64,000 bases of DNA from Paragorgia papillata. Lineage: Eukaryota > Cnidaria > Anthozoa > Scleralcyonacea > Coralliidae. Shown here one piece after another: positions 57,001 through 64,000 of this stretch. Location: contig JAWNZC010000469.1 in assembly GCA_035771165.1 (NCBI GenBank), positions 3,181,001 through 3,245,000 of the forward strand, written 5' to 3'. The notes under the pieces were generated by a model, which had not been told where the DNA came from, ran no database searches, and saw only the letters and a list, made by a program, of their open reading frames with translations. The position numbers and the translations under genes are program-made. The stretch's first letter is position 1, and the number at the start of each line of letters is the position of its first letter.

Positions 57001-60000
57001 GTAACAATTAAATTGATTATTACTGGAGAAAACCAGTGGATCCACCAAATAGCCTGATCAGAAAATGTTTCTAACGTGTATACAGAACAAGAGTGACCAC
57101 TTTTCAAGATTCTAGGTGCCAATCATTATTTGCGGTATCACCCAGACTAGTTCCTAGTCCTCTTTTCTCTCGAACGTATTTTGGTGACGTCACAGAATAG
57201 GGATCGAGCAAGAGGACTAGCGGAAAATGTTCATCTTTATCTATCATGAATCCTGCTGGAGCTCGGATTCTTTAATCTTTATGAACGAGGGCACTTAAAC
57301 AAACTTCTTCTTGAGAGCAGAGAGCAAACGAGTAGGTTTCTTTGTTTTACATTACGTTAAAAGGTTGTTACATACGAGGCTTTATAAAGTAGTGTTCGGC
57401 GTAGGAAGTGATTGTGTTGAAACACATTTATACAAATCGAAATATGCTTTTAACGTTTCGGCAGTAGACCAACCTTGCTATATGATGTTATAAAGAATTG
57501 TGCAGACCGACGTGAGTGTTATCTGCTTTGGTTTTCCGCCAAACGGCCGTTTGGTGCCTGTATAATTTGGCGCCAGTTTTGGGGCCAGATTTGGGGCCAG
57601 GCAAAACATTTTATTCCAGGCCTCTCACAATTCGATCTGCCGCTCGACGTTAAAAAGAGAGGCCTGGGAACCAGGCTGGGTATCACCGATGGTGCATCAC
57701 GCTCTGTCACAAAAAATTCTAGACAGGTTATTGCATCCAAGGCAGATGGTGCAAGTTTCATGGTGCAGTCATTACTACTCACGATATCACCGATGGTGCA
57801 TCACGCTATGACATAAAAATATTCTAGACAGGTTATTGCATCAGGTGACTGGAAACCTATTATGCATCACGCTCTGTCATAAAAACATTCTATGTAGGTT
57901 ATTGCATCCAAGGCAGATGGTGCAAGTTTCATGGTGCAGTCATTACTACTCACGGTATCACCGATGGTGCATCACGCTCTGACATAAAAATATTCTAGAC
58001 AAGTTATTGCATCAGGTGACTGGAAACCTATTATGCATCACGCTTATACCGGTACATCAATCATTTTATCCTGTCCATGGCAAATACTCTGTTGATATTT
58101 TAATTCAGGGACACTGCTGGACAAGAAAGATTCCGAACTTTCACTAAGCTTCATTTCCGAGGAACAAAGGTATACAGTAGACTATGTGTTGTACAAATGT
58201 TTCCATAAAGGTTTGTTTCTAATTGTTTTTTTCTTGGGGTTTTTTTCTGCTAGGGTTTAATATTGGTGTATGATATAACTAATGAAGAAACTTTTCAAAA
58301 ACTTACATCATGGTTGAAAGATATTGAATCTGTAAGTTTTGATGACAGTGTGGTGTGGTGTGGTGTGGTGTGGTGTGGTGGTGTCTGTTGTATGGTGTGG
58401 TGGTGTTTGGTATCAGTAGTGTTGTCTGTGGTGTGGCGTTGTCTGTCATGTGTACGTGGTGTGGCGTTGTGTTGTCTTGGTGTTGTCTATGGTGTGGTGT
58501 TGTCTGTGGTGTGGTGTTGTCTGTGGTGTGGTGTGGTGTTGTCTGTGGTGTGGTGTTGTCTATGGTGTGGTGTTGTCTGTGGTGTGGTGTTGTCTATGGT
58601 GTTGTCTGTGGTGTGGTGTTGTCTGTGGTGTGGTGTGATGTTGTCTGTGGTGTGGTGTGGTGTGGTGTGGTGTGGTGTTGTCTGTGGTGTGGTGTTGTCT
58701 GTGGTGTGGTGTTATCTGTGGTGTGGTGTTGTCTGTGGTGTGGTGTTGTCTATGGTGTTGTCTGTGGTGTGGTGTTATCTGTGGTGTGGTATTGTCTGTG
58801 GTGTGGTGTTGTCTGTGGTGTGGTGTTGTCTGTGGTGTGGTGTTGTCTGTGGTGTGGTGTGGTGTTGTCTGTGGTGTGGTGTTGTCTGTGGTGTTATCTG
58901 TGGTGTGGTGTTGTCTGTGGTGGTGTTGTGTGTGGTGTGGTGTTGTCTGTGGTGTAGTCTGTGGTGTTGTCTGTGGTGTGGTGTTGTCTGTGGTGGTGTT
59001 GTGTGTGGTGTGGTGTTGTCTGTGGTGTGGTGTTATCTGTGGTGTGGTGTTGTCTGTGGTGTGGTGTTATCTGTGGTGTGGTGTTGTCTGTGGTGTGGTG
59101 TTATCTGTGGTGTGGTATGTGGTGTGGTGTTGTCTGTGGTGTCAGGTGTTAATCATAACTTTCCTCATTTCTTTGTCTAGTATGGTCTGGGCAAAGAACA
59201 ATTAATTATTGTTGGAAATAAAACTGACTTAGAAAATGAGCGTGAAGTTTCAAAACAATCCGGTGAAAAGGTAAAACCAATCTTTCTCTTTTTATTTCTA
59301 ATATATTTATTAAGGCACAACTTATACTTTTAAGTCTTTATCATTCTCTCCAGTTAAGAATATTTTCTGTTCTTAGCTGGCTTATGAGTATGGCTTCAAA
59401 TTTTTTGAGACAAGTGCAAAGAGTAATACCAATGTTCAGGAGGTAAAATGATTTATCCAGGATTTAAGATTTGCTTAAAATTTTCCTTAAGAGTGGCTCT
59501 TGAAAAATGGAAAATACAAGTTTGAGAGTCCAAAACACGTGTATAAACAATTCGGGAAAAGAATAAAACTAAATGTTATGCATAGTTAAACATTCTGACA
59601 ATCAAAAACTGTTAGCAAATAAATAGCAACAGTTGTTGCTATATCAACAATGACGTTTCAAAATGGCTGCCATGCAATTACCCTTAAAACTAATTTAATT
59701 CGGAAAAAACTTTGGTAACCCCCAAATTTTTTTTCATTAAAACTTTCCTTGAAGTATGAGTAATCAATAGGCCGATTTGAAAAAAATTCTATACAAAGAA
59801 ATTTTTTAAAAATTAACAAACATTTTTCCTGAGAAAAAAAATTATTCGTTCTACAGAATTTTTTTTAAATCGGCCTATTGATTACTCGTACTTCAAGAAA
59901 AGTTTTAATGAAAAAAAATTGGGGGTCACCAAAGTTTTTTTCGAATTAAATTAGTTTGAAAGGTAATTAGCAGGCATTTTGAAACGTCATTGTTGCCATA

Positions 60001-61935
60001 GCAACAACTGTTGCTGTTTATTTGGTAACAATTTTTGATTGTCAGACTGTTTAACTATGCATAGCATTTAGTTTTATTCTTTTTCCGAATTGTTTAATCA
60101 CGTGTTTTGGACTCTCAAACTTGTATTTTCCATTTTTCAAGAAATTGTATGGAGCCACCTTAAATTGATGACAGATGTACACAAAATTATATCTACATTT
60201 CTCTTTCCAGGTTTTCCAACAGTTAGCAATGGATATGAAAGATGCAAATGATCCTTATTTTGTGAGTGGGTAATTGTAAATACCTGGCATTGAACGTTAT
60301 TTAAGTAAGAGTTTTAGTTCAAATTTCACAAGGTTATAAATATAGGATAAATACCGAGAACAGAGGCTATATATCCCGAAGGCCGAATGAAACACGATTG
60401 AAGAACTGGTTTTCTAAAAAATAGCCTTTACCGAGTGTCGAAGGACATTGTTATGTCGAATGTTAACGGGATTTTATGAAATAATAAGACTCCAAAGCAG
60501 TTTATTAAACAAACTTGAGAAGTACGTAAAAGTTCATTGTACACAGACCTCTACAAGCTTGTTTGAATATGATGAATAATTAGTACCAGATACCTTACAG
60601 CGTTGGGCATGCGTATTGATGCAGTATCAATCCCACATTTTATGCTCAACGTTCAGTGTAATAAAGTGCTGACTCAACCAACAGATTTTGATGATTTTCA
60701 TTGATTTGCCTTCCTCTCGTAAACTACGTGGAGCGAAAAGCAAACCCTTGCTCTCCTTCTCGTATGTGGGCGCTACCGGCGTTACGATACGAGATAGTTG
60801 TAGTAGGTATCCTATGAATTCGGCAATTATAAATTCATAGAGATTATATACAGTGTGTATCAAAAAAAACTGAACCCTTAGGGGCCTTTAGATATGTAAT
60901 CCCTATGAATTTATAATGAGGGATTTATGGGATATAAATCCCTCAAAAAAAACAAAGAAAACCGACTTGATCGTGTTTTCATTGTCTTTATGTGTATACT
61001 TCCCTGTGCTTTATACAGTTAAAGACTATGCATTTATATTGACGATTCAATTCAATTTAATTCAGTTTGTATGTGAGATAAATACCTATGAATAACAATT
61101 GAAAGGAAACCGCGTGAAATTTGAACAAATATTGGTTATTAAATAAATCATATGTATTACCACCCGAAGAACAAGGAAATTTTTGCCATTACTTGAGGAA
61201 TAAATTACATGAGTTTTATACTGAATACTGGAAAGAGCAGATTCAACAAGGTGGAAATAATGGCAAATTAAGAGTCTTTAAAAAACTGAAAATAAATTTT
61301 GGCTTTGAAAAATATCTTTCTTCAATTCGCAACTTCAAACATCGTCAAGCGGTTACAAAATTAAGAATTTCAGCTCATAAACTACCTGTTGAAACTGGTC
61401 GATACGGAAATGTTTCATACAGTGAAAGATTATGCAAACATTGTGATCTAAATGAGATTGGGAACGAACAACACCTTTTAATGTCATGCAGAAACACAAA
61501 GTTCGCCGATCTTAGAGTTAATTTTATGGAAAGTCTCTGTAAAATAAATAACTCATTTTCTAAATTTAGCTATCAAGACCTTTTCATGTATGTCATTGCT
61601 ATATGCAAGACAAAACAATTATGACTTTGGTAGTTAAATACTGTTTTAATGTTTTAACAAGTTTTGAAAGTTTATAGTTGAGCACGTAGTGTAGTTTATA
61701 TGTTATATGTATGTATCTTATATACCAAATCTGGTATTTATGTTGTTTTGAATAAAGTTTATATGTATTATTGCTGTTTTAGGTTCCTATAATTCCAGAT
61801 CCCAGGTTTTCACTGGACGTGGCTAAGATTGAGGTTGTCGATGGAGGTCAACAATTACATGTTGTTAAAGATGACAATAGCTCTGTACCAGTTAGTTCCT
61901 CGTCTTCTTATTATCGTTCTTGCTGTGGTAGTTGA
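45008..61935 (+). CDS. Rab-family small GTPase (Rab8/10-like), 8 visible exons
   Basis: Exons 45,008-45,150; 45,695-45,755; 58,109-58,169; 58,254-58,331; 59,181-59,270; 59,377-59,442; 60,211-60,261; 61,783-61,935 (TGA) join in frame to give 233 codons. The start codon must lie in a short upstream exon not found. G1 is GESTVGKT, switch I keeps Thr in LLTTIGIDF, G3/switch II is WDTAGQERFRTF, G4 is NKTD, G5 is ETSAK, and the C-terminus is SCCGS with a double Cys for geranylgeranylation. VSKQSGEKLAYEYGFKFFETSAK-type spacing resembles Rab8/10/13, but switch I and the alpha helices are quite diverged, so the subfamily is uncertain. Rabs cycle between GTP and GDP on vesicle membranes to direct traffic. 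Intron 2 is 12.4 kb and filled with satellites and foldbacks; other introns carry a minisatellite, a palindrome and a LINE remnant. An AATAAA overlaps the stop codon. Confidence 0.88.
45183..45640. mobile_element. Composite hairpin repeat (GGGAAATT family), copy 2
   Basis: Inverted copy of 8455-8840 within Rab intron 1, sharing CATGATCGCCTCGGATTCTT and CATCAACATGCACGGGAAAA. Confidence 0.7.
45845..46670. other. Non-coding part of Rab intron 2
   Basis: No exon is recognised. A few hairpins only. Confidence 0.4.
46684..46945 (+). repeat. 18-bp satellite, small block
   Basis: About 14 units of TACGAATACCAATACCTT. All six frames are open because the period is a multiple of three without stops. 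Confidence 0.95.
46946..47275 (+). repeat. Satellite flank duplicated at 56,838-57,145
   Basis: ATATCGGAAAACGACATGCA and the following roughly 300 bp are nearly identical to the flank of the large array. Confidence 0.85.
47276..48190 (+). repeat. Tandem repeat block (GATGGTGCATCACGC family)
   Basis: Higher-order units combine CGGTATCACCGATGGTGCAT, TTCTAGACAGGTTATTGCAT and GCAGATGGTGCAAGTTTCAT. A second block is at 57,675-58,045. Confidence 0.9.
48428..48622 (+). repeat. 19-bp tandem repeat, about 10 copies
   Basis: The unit GCCCACTCCACCCGAGATT; the open frames over it are artefacts. Confidence 0.93.
48840..49385. other. Non-coding stretch
   Basis: Nothing recognised. Confidence 0.4.
49386..49545. 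mobile_element. Palindromic MITE
   Basis: Arms ACTTAATAACCTCGACCGTT and GGTAAAATATTAAACCTCGG with complements; a CG-containing centre (CGCTATCGCTCGG) like the element at 27,026. Confidence 0.6.
49886..50010 (+). repeat. (ACTCC/ACTCT)n pentamer repeat
   Basis: Interrupted ACTCC/ACTCT pentamers. A cleaner block is at 51,231-51,322. Confidence 0.9.
50013..50402. mobile_element. TIR element inserted in the pentamer repeat
   Basis: Ends GCCTGGTACCCTGGCCCAAT and complement, with TA at each border and ACTCC repeats on both sides. The interior includes a 29-bp direct duplication (CAAACTCTCACGTTGTATTC). Confidence 0.75.
50411..51229. mobile_element. TIR element, about 0.8 kb, in the pentamer repeat
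   Basis: Ends CTGCCTCCTCCGCAGGCCCT and complement with about 45-bp arms (CATGGACAGGTCACAC). No transposase frame. Confidence 0.78.
51231..51322 (+). repeat. (ACTCC)n microsatellite
   Basis: About 18 pentamers, continuing the block at 49,886 across two inserted elements. Confidence 0.95.
51323..52960. other. Non-coding part of Rab intron 2
   Basis: C-rich imperfect repeats (CCACCCCCGAATAATCCACC) at 51,750-51,835 and a 40-bp repeat (GACAGCCAATGAGATTTTAG) in three copies at 52,830-52,915. No gene is recognised. Confidence 0.5.
53028..53162 (+). repeat. 15-bp tandem repeat
   Basis: About nine units of GGAGGTTGAAGGTTC and variants. Confidence 0.9.
53559..54051. mobile_element. TTAA-flanked palindromic element, 493 bp
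   Basis: Ends AGGGTATTGCCAATAAAAAT and complement, with long arms (CAAATGGTATAAGAAGACCT) and TTAA at 53,555-53,558 and 54,052-54,055. The most complete copy of the family at 30,456. Confidence 0.88.
54261..54508. mobile_element. Foldback MITE
   Basis: Ends CCATAGAGATTATATAAATA and the complement of CCATAGAGACCATATAAATA, then CTAGAGGGGGCAT arms. Non-coding. Confidence 0.8.
54684..54915. promoter_or_regulatory. CRE/AP-1-site-rich minisatellite
   Basis: Seven perfect TGACGTCA octamers (the CREB/ATF consensus) plus two TGAGTCA heptamers (AP-1) within 232 bp, in a degenerate repeat containing GTCAGTCATATGTGACGTCA. It sits in Rab intron 2. Function is inferred from motifs only. Confidence 0.5.
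55330..56840 (+). repeat. 18-bp satellite, large block
   Basis: About 83 units of TACGAATACCAATACCTT with a TACAAATACC variant. Frames of 570-578 codons on both strands are by-products of the period. Confidence 0.96.
57146..57675. other. Sequence between duplicated repeat blocks
   Basis: Present here but not in the 47-kb copy, so probably inserted. It starts ACTAGTTCCTAGTCCTC and ends GGAACCAGGCTGGG; no gene is recognised. Confidence 0.45.
57676..58045 (+). repeat. GATGGTGCATCACGC repeat, second block
   Basis: Same higher-order units as 47,276-48,190. Ends 64 bp before Rab exon 3. Confidence 0.9.
58350..59140 (+). repeat. 17-bp GT-rich minisatellite in Rab intron 4
   Basis: About 45 units of GGTGTGGTGTTGTCTGT. 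Nearly fills the intron; open frames are spurious. Confidence 0.95.
59491..60159. mobile_element. TTAA-flanked long palindrome in Rab intron 6
   Basis: Arms of about 330 bp (CAAGTTTGAGAGTCCAAAAC, CAATAGGCCGATTTGAAAAA) with ends GAGTGGCTC and the complement of GGTGGCTCC, between TTAA at 59,487 and 60,160. Transcribed with the gene, it would form a very long hairpin. Confidence 0.85.
60262..61100. other. Rab intron 7, 5' part
   Basis: Nothing recognised beyond short palindromes such as GAGGGATTTATGGGATATAA followed by its partial complement at 60,920-60,950. Confidence 0.4.
61101..61624 (+). mobile_element. LINE C-terminal fragment in Rab intron 7
   Basis: An open frame of about 167 codons (no proper ATG needed) encodes RQAVTKLRISAHKLPVETGR and LCKHCDLNEIGNEQHLLMSC, the Cys/His zinc-binding motif found after reverse transcriptase in non-LTR elements. 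Intact to its own stop, so a fairly young 5'-truncated copy. Confidence 0.7.
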
Positions 61936-61940
61936 ATAAA
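61935..61940 (+). terminator. AATAAA polyadenylation signal overlapping the Rab stop codon
   Basis: The A of the TGA stop is the first base of AATAAA. Use of this or a later signal cannot be told from sequence. Confidence 0.35.
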
Positions 61941-62348
61941 GCTTGGCTAATTCCTAGCTAGTATCTTAGAACAGGTTTTGGGAACACACCACTAGTAAAC
62001 TGTGGCCTCATGCAGCGCTGGTAGCTGACTCAGACAGACAAAACCACAAGAAACTTTATTTACATTTTGCAAAAATTGAAAGACATCAACAAGGTAGACA
62101 ATTTTTCTGTAGCTTGATTATGTAGGTTTATTATGTAGGTTTATGATTATTATTCAAAGTTCATCATCATACTGGGGGTGGTATTGTAAATTTCAAATCA
62201 CATTACCATAGTTGACTCAGGTATTAGCACCCATCTTCAAGTAAACACCCACCCCCCTGTTTAAGGAAAAAGTAATTTACTGGGCTATTTTTAAACATTC
62301 TCTTAGTACAACTGACCATGTCTTCACAGAAGTCTGCCTCCTATTAAC

Positions 62349-62650
62349 CATAGTCAATTGAGATATGGTCTGGAAACTCGGCAAACTTCAAAGCGCCTAT
62401 AATGAGCTGTGATTTTATGTTGAACCGTACCTTACACCGTGCACATCCTTTGTTTTTGGTTTATTAATATTTAAATAGCACGGTTGAGTGATTGAACTGA
62501 AACGTTGCTATTGGACAATTCGTTCATTATACTAAAATACAACGTGTTCACTGACCGTGCACCGTGCACAAAAATGCATAAAGGCGAACAAAAAGATAGA
62601 CCAAAGACTTTAGCTGAGTTTCCAGACCATATCTCGATTGACTATGTATT
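62349..62650. mobile_element. Foldback element
   Basis: Arms ACCATAGTCAATTGAGATAT and GGTCTGGAAACTC with complements at 62,617-62,650. Confidence 0.7.
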
Positions 62651-62654
62651 AAGC

Positions 62655-62979
62655 ACTGATCTCGAAATAAAACTGGATTAAGCATCTATTGTTTACAAAA
62701 TGAAGCCGGAAGTCACCCATTACTAAGGGACCAAGTGATGGTCTTTCTAGCGTATTCTGGCACCGATATAAACATTTTGTTGAATGAGATGCTGAATCTT
62801 TGAAAGAAAATATAGTTCAATAGTCTTCTTTGGTACAGAAGACGTTTTAAGAAGACATAAAGACATTTTTCAGCATGTTTGGTCCCTTAGTAATTACGGA
62901 TTTCTTTTCTTTAGCTGGCTTCATTTTATGAACCAGTGGACAATAGGTTGCACTATCCAGTTTTATTTCGAGATCAGTG
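62655..62979. mobile_element. Foldback element
   Basis: Arms CACTGATCTCGAAATAAAAC and complement, and TTTACAAAATGAAGCC with complement. Confidence 0.7.
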
Positions 62980-63276
62980 GTATTAACCAATTAATGAGAA
63001 TTAACGTATTTTGATCCTCAAACTGGATATATTTAGACTTTTATACCGTGTTAATGTGTGTTTTTAAATTCATATTTTGTTATATAGTTTTGTTTGTTTC
63101 AATATATTAAGAGTATTAAAATGGTTTTGTTTGTTTTCATATATTCAGAGTGTTGTGTTGACTTTATATGTGTACATTTTGCTCGTGTAAGCTCGCACTG
63201 CTCGATCATGTAACTACCCACCCCATCTTTTGACGAAAATTAAAACATTGTGGGGGTGGGTGCTTACCTGGTCAAC

Positions 63277-64000
63277 TACACAGACCTGGCAACTCTCACG
63301 GTTTGACCGTGAGACTCCCGATATCAGACAACTTCTCCCGGTCACCCGGTATCACCATCACTTCTCACGGCAAGCGAGAATTCTTAAAAATGCCAATAGA
63401 AATACTCTGAAATATTAAAATAAAACATAAACTAAAGAAAAGCATCAATAGCACTTCAGCCGAGGCACAGAGCACCTGAATACAGTCTTAATCATTATCA
63501 GTAATGCCTGCAATGCTTGACACTGTTTGGTCAGCGGGTGATAAAATTAAAAAAGTTCTGAGTTGTCGAAATCAAAATGGTGCAATTAAGTGGCGACGAA
63601 GATGACATGCAGCAATCTCCAGGTTTGGCTGTCAATCTCCAGGTTTTTTATCATTATATTTAAAAGTCTCCAGAGTTAGTGTTTGGTAAAGTTGGCAGGT
63701 GTGACTACAGTATAATATTTCTACTGAGAAATAGTTTGGTGAAAAGCTATTATTGGACAATCACTATTATAATTAATATAATATGCATTACACTGGATTT
63801 TTGCTATGATTGAGATAAAAATGGAGCTAAAATCTCCTCAAAGTCAGGTGTTTGGATCCTAGCAATAAAATTTTGTATCTATTAGTTGTGTTGATTTATT
63901 TTAATGCACTCGTTTTGAGAATGTGAAAGTATTAAATTGTAAAAATTTAAAATAATTAGTTTGTAAAAATTCAAAATTATTGTAATTAATAATAATAATA
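63277..64000. other. Non-coding right end
   Basis: No gene seen. Short CTCTCACGGTTTGACCGTGA palindrome at 63,293. Confidence 0.4.

Larger units (their letters stand above)
62208..63276. mobile_element. Possible composite foldback downstream of Rab
   Basis: Outer ends TAGTTGACTCAGGTATTAGC and the complement of TAGTTGACCAGGTAAGCACC enclose two further inverted pairs at 62,349-62,650 and 62,655-62,979. Confidence 0.5.

Noticed and set aside
58263..59205. Frames of 182-305 codons rich in VWCGVV
   Set aside because: They run into a 17-bp GT-rich intronic minisatellite. Only the first 26 codons of one frame are a true Rab exon.

Overview
The window looks like nuclear DNA of an invertebrate metazoan, most likely a cnidarian. 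The evidence is AT-rich sequence, GT/AG introns, TRIM-type genes, a spliced Rab GTPase gene, CNOT1-type exons, 5S- and tRNA-derived SINEs and many terminal-inverted-repeat elements. The phylum is inferred from gene style, not proven. No bacterial, organellar or viral gene was recognised.

The main content is a four-member family (called copies A-D here) encoding RING - two B-boxes - coiled coil - TLDc proteins from three coding exons with identical phase-1 junctions. A (minus, about 0-3.9 kb) lacks its last exon within the window. B (plus, 10.5-17.2 kb) is split in exon 1 by a 4,275-bp hAT transposon with an 8-bp target duplication. C (plus, 21.4-23.8 kb) is intact at 561 aa. D (minus, 34.4-40.2 kb) has lost the RING and first B-box in frame. 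D is also a mosaic, with A-like 5' flank and intron 2 but a B/C-like exon 1 body and intron 1. B and C lie in two head-to-tail duplication units (about 10.1-21.0 and 21.0-26.9 kb). All four genes keep a CCAAT-containing block about 170-190 bp upstream of the ATG, once a MITE in D's leader is discounted.

Five exons closely resembling CNOT1 (CCR4-NOT scaffold) bracket B and C on the same strand, at 7.4, 9.3, 28.7, 29.6 and 30.0 kb. Their phases and splice sites are intact, but exons expected between the first two are not visible. The TRIM-TLDc tandem pair therefore sits inside a roughly 19-kb intron of a partial CNOT1 copy.

From 45.0 to 61.9 kb a Rab-family small GTPase is spread over eight visible exons (the first coding exon is not found). 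Its 12.4-kb second intron holds satellites, foldback elements and a cluster of seven perfect CRE octamers. Other introns carry a 17-bp minisatellite, a long TTAA palindrome and a LINE fragment.

The remaining sequence is dominated by mobile and simple repeats: TTAA-flanked palindromes, TTA-flanked Harbinger-like MITEs, hAT MITEs with 8-bp duplications, a TA-flanked MITE with an empty site 0.7 kb away, a 5S-derived SINE in several copies, LINE remnants, and long minisatellites whose huge open frames are artefacts of repeat period. Because paralogous copies lie in one window, many insertions can be dated and delimited by direct comparison.
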